From positions 124,001 through 188,000 of the forward strand of contig JAOADA010000004.1 in NCBI GenBank assembly GCA_026417555.1: a DNA stretch of 64,000 nucleotides, given 5' to 3'. The DNA comes from Brevinematales bacterium. Its GTDB lineage: Bacteria; Spirochaetota; Brevinematia; Brevinematales; Thermospiraceae. Under the pieces are notes generated by a model. It worked only from the letters and a program-made list of their open reading frames with translations, was not told the DNA's origin and searched no databases. Below, piece after piece: positions 34,121-43,700 of this stretch. Made by a program: the position numbers and the translations under genes. The first letter of the stretch is position 1, and each line of letters begins with the position of its first letter.

Positions 34121-37100
34121 TTATGATCGATAAACTACCGCCTTGTTTTTTCCATGGTTCTTGGCTTCATACAGGGCTATGTCGGCGAATTCCAGGAGAC
34201 GCTGGAGGTTCCCTGCCTGTTTGTAATCAGCAATACCCATAGAAATAGAAAGGGATTTTTCTGTGGGAATTGGCTCCTGGATATAATGAGAGAGAATCTT
34301 TTCAAAGAATTGGGTCTGCTGCATTTTTTGATATAGCCTCTGGATAAGAAGAAGTGCTTTGTGACGGTGGGTGTCCGGAAGAACAAGGACAAATTCGTCT
34401 CCCCCGAATCGTCCGAGGAGATCTACTTTTCGGATATTCTGCTGGAGGAAAAGAGCCACTTCTTGGAGGATGGCATCCCCAATACTGTGACCAAAGGTAT
34501 CGTTGTAGTATTTGAAGTTGTCCATGTCGGTAAACACCACAGAGAAATTATAGTCTTCAGAGCGTTTGACACGCTCTTCTTCTTCTTCAAGGCGTTTTCT
34601 CAAGGCAAGACGGTTGGCACAGCCGGTGAGCATGTCTGTTTGGGCGGTGTGGTGAAGCATCTCTGCATAAATGAGGTTGGCAAGCATGGTGTTTATTTGC
34701 TTGATGGCCATGTGCATCTCTCGGAAGGTTTGCTCTGAGAAAGCGTTGTCCTCTTTTCGGTTGGCAAAGAAGATACACCCAGCCTCCTGCTCTTCAATAA
34801 AAAGAGGAAAATACATGATACTGTGAAATTGTGGAAAAAAGAGTTTCATATAGTGAGCGGCAAGATCAATTATTCGTTTCTCTTGATGAGTGGTAAAACA
34901 CGCCCGGATATTTTCATAGAGGTCAGGGGGGAGGTGTTTGACCTCATGGGAAGAATAAATAAGACTCCAATTTTTGTAATTGTCGCGATGAGAACCGAGA
35001 TAGCACACAATGAAGTCCACAAGAATATAGCGCCTGATGAGGAGAAGAGACTCTATGATGAGGGTGTTTTTGTCTTTTTGTCTCAAAAGGATTTTTTGAA
35101 GTTGGTTCATAAAATCAAGAGTTTCAAGAGTATGTTGCACCTGATTTATCTGAGCGTACAAACGGGCTGTCTCAAGGATATGTTCCTTGGGGATGGGATA
35201 ATGATGACGGGTAGGACGAACATGACGCTCAAGAAGATAATTTTGATAGTAATAAAGATTGAGGGATTGGAGACGATCGAGAAAACGCTTTTTCTGATTT
35301 TCGAAAAGAGAGGGTTGGTTTGTCTTGAGCCAAACCAGATAATCGTACCATATCTCCATTTCATTGTAATTGAATTCGTCTTGTGAGATATGGGAGAGGG
35401 CCTCTTCGTAGGCTTGAATGACTTTTTGAGAGTTGATGTAGCGTTGATAGTAGCGAGCCAAAAACCACTGAAGGTAGGCATATTCTTCATGAGAGGAGAA
35501 GGTTAAAGTATCTTCTGTTTTGGCAATGATTTCACTGGCTTGGTGGTAGTAGGGAACAAACTTGTTGAGTTTTTCTAAAAGATAGGTATGAAGGGTGGTG
35601 ATTTTGGTGTTGGAATGAATAGGGAGAGATTCGATTCCGAGTTCTTTTTTCAGATCAATGAGAAAAGAAAGAAGTTCCTCCGCGGTATCATAATTGTGAA
35701 GGATCATCTCCAGCTGTACCACATTCATGAGGCTCATGCAGAGTTCTCGATAGTCTCTGAGTTCAATATTGAGCTTGATAGCTCGATTGTAATAGTAAAA
35801 GGCTCTATGAAAGTTTTCTGCGGCAAAGTACACATACCCAAAGCCATTGTAGGCATGGCACACTTTACGGAGATCGCCGAGTTTTTGTCTGAGTTGGATG
35901 GATTTTTTGTAGAAGCGAACAGTCTTTGGGTAGTCGTGGAGGCGGCTATAAAAGATAGCAATATGGTGGAGAAAGAAGGTCTGTCGGTAGAGGTGACCAT
36001 ACTTTTTGGCCAGAGAGAGATTCTTTTTAAGATGACGGATAGTTTTTTCCTCGGAAAGAATGTCTGAGACCATCATAGCAAAATAATAATTACTCGAGAG
36101 AAAAAGATAAAACAAGGGGTGGAGTCTTCGTATGGCGGGGACAAGAGAATGATAGAAATGCTTAAACTCCTGAAGAGAGAAGTCCCCACAGGCAAAGAGC
36201 AATCCCTGGGTTGTCAAAAAAAGAGTTTTGTCTGTAGGAGGGCATAGTTGGACGGTGTGGCGAGCGATTTTGAGGGCTGTCTCTCTACCCGCATCCTTGT
36301 TGAGGTAAAAGTAGGCCTGGAGGATCTGGGCTCGTACCAGAGCCTGAATATGGTTGTATTCCTGAAGGATGGAAAGAGCTCTTTCCATAGCAAAGATTGC
36401 CTCATTTATGGATCCCTCTATTGCTAACGAAAGAGCCAGTGCCGTTAAGGTTTCTACACGTTTTTCATAAGAGAGTTTGTCTTCGTGTTTGAGGATATAC
36501 TCTGCGAGGTTTTTGACATCTCGCCAGGCCCAGTATTGCTCACTTGTTTTCAATTGGAGAAAAACCTCTTCTATCGAGGGAAGGGAACTACTGAGACTGG
36601 CTTCTTCAAGGGCATTATCCGAAAAGATGAATTCAAAAGAATAGATCTGCTTTTGATATTTTTGAAAAAGCATATTCCATTCGAGGGATTGTTCTTCTGG
36701 AAATTGAGGAACAAGACGGGTATCCATTAAAAGGAAAAGAGGGGGGGATTTAGGATTTTCAAGAAGATAGGAAACAAAGTCAAAAAAAGCAAAGGATGCT
36801 TCATTGGTACACCGAAGGATGATCACATAGTGGTGGTGCTGATACAGCAAGACAAGAATCTCGCGAAGCCCTTTGAGGATTTCTTTCTGGAAGAAAAGGC
36901 ATTCATCTCTGTCAAAATACCAAAAGTAAAATGGAGGGGGGAGGTTCTCTGGCTGAAAAATCATAGAGAGAAGCAGTTGTTTCACAAAGAGAGGGAGAGA
37001 AAGGCGGGAAAAGAAGTGATCTCGCTGTTCCAAGGACATCTCAGCAAAAAGTTCTCGTACCAGGGTGAGAAAGGGTTCATAAGGATTTTTCTGGAGGGTG

Positions 37101-37261
37101 AGGAAAAAGACACGTTTTGAGAGAGAGGATTGCCTAAAGAAAGCCCTCATGGTATGCTCAAGAATACCGAGAGAGTCTGTCTCAATAGAGACAATGGGTG
37201 GTGCTTCATCGGATGTTACAAGGGAAAGAACATCCTCAAGTCTTTTCAGTTCATCCGACAT
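34121..37261 (-). CDS. large TPR-GAF-GGDEF diguanylate cyclase
   Basis: A 1046-residue cytoplasmic protein. Residues 1-235 form a mixed alpha/beta region that resembles the degenerate ATPase part of STAND-type regulators, but no Walker A is visible. Residues 240-680 are helical TPR-type repeats (GYVYFAAENFHRAFYYYNRAIKL, DYPKTVRFYKKSIQLRQKLGD). A GAF-like region (about 710-870) precedes a GGDEF domain with FTDMDNFKYYNDTFGH, an intact GGDEF (about 952-956) and an RxxD feedback site (RKVD). It should make c-di-GMP in response to an unknown ligand or partner. The ACGGAGGG ribosome site and the promoter at 37304-37332 settle the start. Confidence 0.88.
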   Translation of the reverse strand: MSDELKRLEDVLSLVTSDEAPPIVSIETDSLGILEHTMRAFFRQSSLSKRVFFLTLQKNPYEPFLTLVRELFAEMSLEQRDHFFSRLSLPLFVKQLLLSMIFQPENLPPPFYFWYFDRDECLFFQKEILKGLREILVLLYQHHHYVIILRCTNEASFAFFDFVSYLLENPKSPPLFLLMDTRLVPQFPEEQSLEWNMLFQKYQKQIYSFEFIFSDNALEEASLSSSLPSIEEVFLQLKTSEQYWAWRDVKNLAEYILKHEDKLSYEKRVETLTALALSLAIEGSINEAIFAMERALSILQEYNHIQALVRAQILQAYFYLNKDAGRETALKIARHTVQLCPPTDKTLFLTTQGLLFACGDFSLQEFKHFYHSLVPAIRRLHPLFYLFLSSNYYFAMMVSDILSEEKTIRHLKKNLSLAKKYGHLYRQTFFLHHIAIFYSRLHDYPKTVRFYKKSIQLRQKLGDLRKVCHAYNGFGYVYFAAENFHRAFYYYNRAIKLNIELRDYRELCMSLMNVVQLEMILHNYDTAEELLSFLIDLKKELGIESLPIHSNTKITTLHTYLLEKLNKFVPYYHQASEIIAKTEDTLTFSSHEEYAYLQWFLARYYQRYINSQKVIQAYEEALSHISQDEFNYNEMEIWYDYLVWLKTNQPSLFENQKKRFLDRLQSLNLYYYQNYLLERHVRPTRHHYPIPKEHILETARLYAQINQVQHTLETLDFMNQLQKILLRQKDKNTLIIESLLLIRRYILVDFIVCYLGSHRDNYKNWSLIYSSHEVKHLPPDLYENIRACFTTHQEKRIIDLAAHYMKLFFPQFHSIMYFPLFIEEQEAGCIFFANRKEDNAFSEQTFREMHMAIKQINTMLANLIYAEMLHHTAQTDMLTGCANRLALRKRLEEEEERVKRSEDYNFSVVFTDMDNFKYYNDTFGHSIGDAILQEVALFLQQNIRKVDLLGRFGGDEFVLVLPDTHRHKALLLIQRLYQKMQQTQFFEKILSHYIQEPIPTEKSLSISMGIADYKQAGNLQRLLEFADIALYEAKNHGKNKAVVYRS

Positions 37262-37303
37262 ATTCCCTCCGTAGGATATTCGTCAAGGGAGTCTCTCCCG
37301 TTT

Positions 37304-37332
37304 ATGATAGAGAAACGAAGAACTTCTGTCAA
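37304..37332 (-). promoter_or_regulatory. promoter of the TPR-GAF-GGDEF gene
   Basis: Minus strand: -35 TTGACA (37327-37332), a 17-base spacer and -10 TATCAT (37304-37309). The -35 box overlaps the stop codon of the preceding gene. A GGGAG/CTCCC hairpin sits in the leader near 37285-37300. Confidence 0.78.
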
Positions 37333-37814
37333 TTTTTGGTGATGTATTTGGATGCCTTCATAAAAAGACCAATGAGTCCTGTAGCCAGTAAAGGATGAGC
37401 AATGGTATAAAGAATCCCTCTGAGGATAACGTTTCCTCCGAAAAGCATACGATCAGCATGGAAGAGTCCTAACCTTGGATCACTTCCTACAATGGCGGAG
37501 AGAGAGAGACCTTTGTAGAGTCCCAAGCTGAGGGTGAACACTACTCCCACCACATACACCCAGAAAAGCACCCTGGTTCCCAGAGAGCTTTGTGTTTCTT
37601 CTTTGAAAAGGAACGAAAGCACAAAAGAGACCACAGAGAAAAGCAGGACATGCCCATGGGTGATGAAAAGATGAAACCCTACGACCACTTGTCGATCCAG
37701 ATAGATGTTTCGAAAAAAGAAACGACTCCATTCTCTGTCAAGGATACCAATACCCAGTCCTCCTAACAAGAGAATAAAGCCAAACCAAAAAAGCGATTGA
37801 CTGATGTTTTTCAT
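37329..37814 (-). CDS. four-helix membrane protein of unknown function
   Basis: A 161-residue membrane protein with four hydrophobic helices. Histidines sit within or next to helices (FHLFITHGHVLLF, LFHADRMLFGG, TIAHPLLA), which could bind haem or metal. I cannot name the family with confidence. An ATG at 37820 touches the ribosome site AAGGAGG, so the ATG at 37814, six bases from it, is the better start. It has its own promoter at 37846-37874. Confidence 0.78.
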   Translation of the reverse strand: MKNISQSLFWFGFILLLGGLGIGILDREWSRFFFRNIYLDRQVVVGFHLFITHGHVLLFSVVSFVLSFLFKEETQSSLGTRVLFWVYVVGVVFTLSLGLYKGLSLSAIVGSDPRLGLFHADRMLFGGNVILRGILYTIAHPLLATGLIGLFMKASKYITKN

Positions 37815-37845
37815 AGCCATCCTCCTTCTTCACAAGGGATACTTG

Positions 37846-37874
37846 AGTATAAAGAAAAAACACCAGATTGTCCA
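37846..37874 (-). promoter_or_regulatory. promoter of the four-helix membrane protein gene
   Basis: Minus strand: -35 TGGACA (37869-37874), a 17-base spacer and -10 TATACT (37846-37851). The remaining 210 bases up to the hairpin at 38088 contain no gene that I can support. Confidence 0.72.
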
Positions 37875-38087
37875 GTTTTCCTGTGAAGAAAGGACGTGCT
37901 CACGGCAAAGAGAACACGATACCAGTGTCTTTTCCATCATCGGGGTAGTGAGATTTTTGTGGGAAAAGGTGAGAAGCTCTGCATGACCATGGAGGTTTCT
38001 TTGGCAAAATTGGTAGGTCAGGATATGGAAAAGATGGACAGAGCTTGAGACATACCCTCCAAGGGATACATTTTTTTCTTGAATTAT

Positions 38088-38123
38088 CAACCGATAACCA
38101 CCAGAAAAGGTGGTTATCGGTTG
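38088..38123 (-). terminator. 15-bp perfect hairpin after the starch-binding lipoprotein gene
   Basis: CAACCGATAACCACC (38088-38102) and its exact complement (38109-38123) around AGAAAA, 12 bases past the stop at 38136 when read on the minus strand. The long perfect stem suggests an end-of-operon terminator, but there is no T-run on either strand, so it may act by another mechanism or protect the 3' end. Confidence 0.5.
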
Positions 38124-38135
38124 TATGGAAAAATG

Positions 38136-40241
38136 CTATGGCCTAGCTTCTACCGTTGCGGTAATGGTGCTATTTCCTACATCAAAGAGTACCCTGACAA
38201 CGTCATTGTTGTCACAGGTTACAGCAATCTGTTTGCCGGAATCATAAAGGGTGATTGGACCCACTTTTGTCCAGCTTGTAAACACCCATTGATCTACCCA
38301 GTTGGCATTGTTGATAACCTTGAATTCTATTGCGGTAGAAGAGGATCCCCGGCTGATGATATTTGTCACGATGGTGTTACTGAAAGTGATTTGTGAGGTG
38401 GAGCCAGCCGTGTGGGAAAGGGTTACCGAATTTGGGTCCCAATTGTTATGATCACCTGGAAGATAAAGGGTGCGAGTGGTATTCCAGTTGGAAAAGATGA
38501 TGATGAAAAGTCCATTGGGTTGACTGGCTGAAGAGGTTGTGAAACTGAGGGGGGTAGAGGTATAGAGGGCTGTGTTCCCACTATTGTCTTTGACAGCTAC
38601 GTTGACGTAGTAGGTAGTGTTTTCAAGGAGACTCGAAATGGTAGCCGAGGTCATATTTTCTGTCCATCCTCTCTGTGACACGTTACTGCTTGCGTTGGTT
38701 ACTTCCAAGAGAGTATCAATGAGAGAAGCGTTTGTGGCGTAAACAAGAAGGTACCGGAGGTATGCCTGTGACGTAGAATTATCTGAAGCGGCTGGCCAAT
38801 AAACAACAGCAGAGGAGTTTTGGATGTTCGAGACCTGGATGGATCCTCCAGGGATAGGGGCTTGGGTGTCCTCTATGGTGTAGGAAACGGTATTGGTAAG
38901 AGAGGGGGAGAGCCCTGATTTGGTGGCATAGGCCTGGAGGAGAAAGGTTCCTCCTGACAAGCTGAGGGAGGAGGAATTTTGCCAGGAGGCTCCATTGTTA
39001 GTACTCCAGAAAATTGTTGCTCCTGAAGTAGCACAACTGAGGGTTACCGTGATATTGGTGGGGTAGGTTCCTCCTATGGGCATAAACTGGGGTGAGGCTA
39101 CTTGCGTTTCATTGATGGTATAGGTCTTCTGGTTGGTGAGGGATTGATTTCCTGTTTTTTCTGCGTATCCCCGGAGTACCCATGTCCCCGCAGGCAAGAG
39201 GATTTGGTTGGTTTTTATCCACGAAATGCCATTGGTGGATAGGTAGATATCTGCATTTTCGGTAGATGTGGTGGCTGTTACCAGCGTGGCACTTTCGTAT
39301 GTCCCTTCCTGGGGAACAAAGATGGGTGTCGCTACTCCAGAGGAGGAAATACTGTATTCCCATACATTCGTAAGAGAAAGAAAGCCATCCTTTGTAGCGT
39401 ATGCTTTGACGATATGCCAACCAGAAGGAAGGACAAGAGAAGCAGAGGATGAGGTGATCCAGTTATTGGTCGTCCAGACAAAAGAGGCTTCTCGTGTGGA
39501 AGAGGAAAAACTCAGGGTTTGGTTTGAGGTATAAGAACCACTTCCAGGAGAAACCTCTGGTGGGGCTACTCGGATGGTATAGCTTCCTACGACTGTATCC
39601 GACTGGAGATAACCATACTTGGTGGCATAGGCTTTGACTTCGTAGTTTCCAAATCCAAGGGGAAGTGAAAGAGGAGAAACTCCGGAATGGATACTTTTCC
39701 AGTTATTGGTGGTCCAGAAGATGGTGGATCCTTCGGTAGCGGAAGAAAGAGAGAGTGAAAGAGGATTGGCCGATTCTCCGGGAAGAGGAGAAAAGAGGGG
39801 AGCCGCTACTTTTGCCACGTTGGTGTAGGCCTGGATGAGGATAGGACGAGAGGGGATGGTATAACCTCCCGATACTATTGCCTTCACCCAGAAATAATAA
39901 GTCCCCTCTTGAGAAAGGAGAAGATTGGTGCTTATGGTGATGGAGCCGTTTTTTCCTATGTCGATTCCTATGAGATTGGTGACAGTCTTTTCTCCTGGAC
40001 ACCAGAGGAAAAGAAGGGAATCCACATTGGAGAGGGTTGAAAGAGAAACCTGCACGGGTATAACCAAAGAGGAAAAGAATTGCAGATTTGTTGGTGAGAG
40101 AAGTTCTATCGAGGTTTGGGTTACAGGATCCACAGTGAGTAGTCCAGGAAAACTTTCTTTGCCTTTTTCACCCAATGAGGTACATCCGACTAAGAGCATT
40201 CCTAACCAACTAAAGACAAGCCATATATGCTTAAAACGCAT
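38136..40241 (-). CDS. surface lipoprotein with chitobiase-type repeats, FnIII and glycan-binding-like C-terminus
   Basis: A 701-residue lipoprotein (signal ending LGMLLVGC). After a linker, four repeats of about 80-85 residues (roughly 140-475) each carry a pattern like PQFMPIGGTYPTNITVTLSC...GATIFWSTNNG, as in the chitobiase C-terminal (CHB_HEX_C) repeat. A fibronectin-III-like domain follows (about 480-590), then a C-terminal domain with RTLYLPGDHNNWDPNSVTL, typical of starch/glycogen-binding modules related to CBM48 and CBM20. It probably sits on the cell surface and binds alpha-glucan. Last gene of the amylase operon; overlaps the upstream barrel gene by 11 bases. Confidence 0.82.
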   Translation of the reverse strand: MRFKHIWLVFSWLGMLLVGCTSLGEKGKESFPGLLTVDPVTQTSIELLSPTNLQFFSSLVIPVQVSLSTLSNVDSLLFLWCPGEKTVTNLIGIDIGKNGSITISTNLLLSQEGTYYFWVKAIVSGGYTIPSRPILIQAYTNVAKVAAPLFSPLPGESANPLSLSLSSATEGSTIFWTTNNWKSIHSGVSPLSLPLGFGNYEVKAYATKYGYLQSDTVVGSYTIRVAPPEVSPGSGSYTSNQTLSFSSSTREASFVWTTNNWITSSSASLVLPSGWHIVKAYATKDGFLSLTNVWEYSISSSGVATPIFVPQEGTYESATLVTATTSTENADIYLSTNGISWIKTNQILLPAGTWVLRGYAEKTGNQSLTNQKTYTINETQVASPQFMPIGGTYPTNITVTLSCATSGATIFWSTNNGASWQNSSSLSLSGGTFLLQAYATKSGLSPSLTNTVSYTIEDTQAPIPGGSIQVSNIQNSSAVVYWPAASDNSTSQAYLRYLLVYATNASLIDTLLEVTNASSNVSQRGWTENMTSATISSLLENTTYYVNVAVKDNSGNTALYTSTPLSFTTSSASQPNGLFIIIFSNWNTTRTLYLPGDHNNWDPNSVTLSHTAGSTSQITFSNTIVTNIISRGSSSTAIEFKVINNANWVDQWVFTSWTKVGPITLYDSGKQIAVTCDNNDVVRVLFDVGNSTITATVEARP

Positions 40242-40767
40242 AGGTTACCCCCATACTAAAAAGTATGTAGCCAAAGAAACTATCATAGATTCCGGCATGA
40301 TAGGCAATATCCATTCGCATACCCCACGAACGTGTGAAAAGGTACTTGCCTGCGACGTAAGGGGCCAGAATAACTCCAAAGCCATTCTGAGTTCCCCTTG
40401 TTTGCCCTACTTTGAATTCAAACCCGTACACACTCGGGATGAAATCAAGACCTCCTTCGAGGGTGAAAGCTGAGAGATTGGGGAGGCTATAATAGCCTGC
40501 CACACCCACTCCCAGACCGGTGTTCCAAAAAGAGGAGTTGGTGTTTCCACTCATCTCTGCAAACAAGATTCCTCTTGTTTTTATAGGCCAGTCGATATTC
40601 CAGAGATGAAGCAGAGGATAGTCAAGCGTGACGACTATACCCCCTCCTAGAGCATCCCCAAAAAAGCCTAAGGCAGGGCTTGCTGATGTTTCCAGGCGAG
40701 GGGTTTTGCCCCATACAAGAGGGGCAAAACCTAAGAGTAGGACAACAAAAATTTTTTTGTTCTGCAT
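40231..40767 (-). CDS. small outer-membrane barrel protein
   Basis: A 178-residue protein with a signal peptide (KIFVVLLLGFAPLVWG) and about eight amphipathic strands ending in GVTYAF, with C-terminal Phe. It looks like an 8-stranded OmpA/OmpW-size barrel. Its place between an extracellular amylase and a starch-binding lipoprotein suggests a part in holding or importing maltodextrins, but that is inference. The start at 40767 follows GGGAGATATGCT; a longer frame reaching 40818 overlaps the amylase gene and would hide the signal peptide. Confidence 0.75.
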   Translation of the reverse strand: MQNKKIFVVLLLGFAPLVWGKTPRLETSASPALGFFGDALGGGIVVTLDYPLLHLWNIDWPIKTRGILFAEMSGNTNSSFWNTGLGVGVAGYYSLPNLSAFTLEGGLDFIPSVYGFEFKVGQTRGTQNGFGVILAPYVAGKYLFTRSWGMRMDIAYHAGIYDSFFGYILFSMGVTYAF

Positions 40768-40789
40768 AGCATATCTCCCTTGTTTCTTT

Positions 40790-43700
40790 TCATGGTTTGA
40801 GGTAAGGACCGTCTTCACCTATCTTTCCTGGTCCATTGAGCACATAGATGCGAGCGTTGCCCTGTCCGCTACAGGTAGCGGTGAGAGATCCTCCATTGGC
40901 GACAACCTTTGTATCCCCGGTGATGGCATCCCGATAGGTGCCTCCGGGGAGGTTATAGAAAGTAGCACTTCCAGAGATAGTAACGAGGACAAAACTGTCA
41001 ATGCCACGAGCGGTATCTGTGTAACGTCTCTTGAATGCCATGCCGTCCCCTGAGATATAGGCAGTCGAGTATTGTCCCTTTTGCAGCGCTGGGATTCGCC
41101 GGCGAATGATGTTGAGGCGTCGGATATGCTGGGCAAGTGGGTACGAGAGGGTACTTGCTACCGTTCCAGAGGCTGTATAGACTCCATAATCAGAAGCAGA
41201 GACCGTTCCCTCAAGGTAATCGCCAAAATATGCCCGGCCGGTATTAGCCAAGGGACCACTGGCTCCATTGTCGCAAGGAGCTCCCTTTTTGAATTCTACT
41301 TCTGTGCCATAATAGATACATGGAATACCCCGGAACGTAAACATAAGGGTAAGATTTTCTGCCCAGTCAGCCTGGCTTCCATTGTAACGGGTATTCATGT
41401 CAGGACCGTAATCATGGGAATCCACGTAAACAACATTCCATGTGGCGTCGTTGTAGTAATGGTCTGTTCCCACAGCGAGATTAAAGGCATCACGAGCTCG
41501 GGCAAAATTCCAGTGCATGGGGAAATCGATCACATCCAAACCTGATCTTCGGGACCAATCAGGGGTATGATACTCGTTTCCATACTGTCCCCAGAGTTTA
41601 TGGTTCTCACTTGTTGGTTGAAGAGCGATTGTGGAGGAATCATAATTATCATCCCAGAGACGTTTGGTAGAATTGGTGTTTTGAGCAAGAGTACCCCACG
41701 GATAATTGACAGATTCTTTCCAGGTATAGAAGGGAGTGGAGATGACGGGTTTCTCAAAGTTCCATATACCGCGATAGCGAGTGCATACCTCACCAAAGAT
41801 GTAAAAGTTTTCCCCTCCTCTTTGTTTAAACTGAGGGATAAACTCTTTGTTGAATGTGAGACGAGAGATGTGTTTCACCGTATCGATACGGAAGCCATCC
41901 ACTCCCCAATCAATATATTGATAGTATGCCTCACGGAGGTATTGAGCAACGACGGGATTTTCCGTATTGAGATCCACACAATCACCAGCTATCTGGGCTG
42001 TTTGGACAGTGTAATCCTCCCATCCAAGATTTTTCTCGTGGTGGTAGATCTGATCTACGTCGGTCCAGTCCTCTTTCATTGCAGTTATTCTTGCACTGTA
42101 TTGAAGTCCGGCGCTGAGGGAATCATAATTCGATGGCAATCTATTGGTATAAGGACCTTTTGTAAAGGCATTACTATAAGGTTCTGCCTGGCGTCGGTAG
42201 AACATGGGATAGATGTTTTCTTCACCAAAGTTTCCCGTATGATTGAGCACAATATCTTGAATGATTTTGATACCCTTGGCATGAGCGGCCTGGATGAGGC
42301 GTCGATAGCTATCTTCAGCTGTGGCATCTTGAGAACTCTTGTAACGATAATCCACCTTTTTGTGATTGATAGCATGGTAGCCATGGTAGTCCATCCCACT
42401 TGCGTTTTGTACTACGGGGGTAATCCATATAGCAGAGAAACCAAGGGCCTTAATATAATCAAGTTTTTTGATAATCCCTTCAAAGTCTCCTCTCCAGGCA
42501 GGATCGTTGGGGTAGTTCCCTGCAGTCATATCATCCCAACAGTACACATTGTTGGCGGGATCGCCATCATAGAAACGAGTAGTGATGAGAAAATAAATGG
42601 TTTCCTCACGGAAATCCCCTGTTCTTGTATTGGTGATGACCATAACGGTGAAGTTGGTGGTACTACTTGCCCCGCTATTGTCGGTCACAGTGAGGCTTAC
42701 CTGAAAGGTTCCTGGAGAGAAGTAGCGATTGGATACCACAGCCCCATTTCTCGTAGTATATTCTGCCCCGGTAAATGTCCATGAGTAAGACACAATACTT
42801 CCATTGGGATCAAATGAACTCGAGGCGTTGAATACAAAAGTGTTGGAGATCATTCCATAGGTATCAGCCTGAAACTGGATGATAGGAGGGAGATTTGTGT
42901 TTGAGGTGATCACTGTCACAGGAGTTGACCAGTTGCTGTTTCCAGCCCCATCGATAGCCAAAGCCTTGAGAACGTGAGGGCCATTGGTACTGTAGGCACT
43001 ATTCCACACGACCTGATAAGGAGAAGAGGCTACAGTTTGAAGAAGGGTATTGTCAATATAGAAACTCACTGATTCAATAACCCCTGTATTATCACTTGCT
43101 GCTGCCACAAGGGTAACTTCTCCGCTTACTTGACTTCCTCCTGTGGGAGACACAAGGCTCACATTCGGTACAATAGTGTCATCAGGATCACAGAGATACC
43201 ATTTGCCGGTGATTTTTCCTCCACTTGTTCCATTGGTCACAAACCAGTATTCACCAGGGGAGGTGAGAGAGAGATCGACAGTTTGAGGGCTTCCCGATTT
43301 ACTGAAAATGAGGTTTGCTGATGTGGCATTTGTGAACACAAACCGATACCAACTTCCACTCTCTGCGGTCATACCCACTCCAGGCCAGCTCACGGCAGGC
43401 ATGGTTCCTGAGGGAGAAACATTCCAGTAATAGATGGAAGGAGTTGTCCAGCCCGAGGGATTTTTGAAATGGACGATGATACCTCCCTGGAAATTGGCAG
43501 TAAATGTGATAGTATTGGTTGCCGAAATATTGTGAGCATTGTCTTTGGCATAGACCTTGAGCACATGAGATCCGCTTGTCAGACTGAATGTCCTTGAAAA
43601 GGAGGTTGTCCCACTTGCTTCAACGAAGTCTCCTTCGTCAAGAGAAAGATAGATCTTGGCTACTCCAGAAAGGCTATCGGTTGCCGTTCCAGAAACGGTT

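Noticed and set aside
37830-38090. 86-codon minus-strand frame with a CSLCREH stretch that looks like a zinc motif
   Set aside because: It contains the promoter of the four-helix membrane protein gene within its end and has no ribosome site. The cysteine pattern is too short to support a gene.
41567-42784. 405-codon plus-strand frame within the amylase gene
   Set aside because: Antisense to the GH13 catalytic domain; the amylase motifs fix the coding strand.
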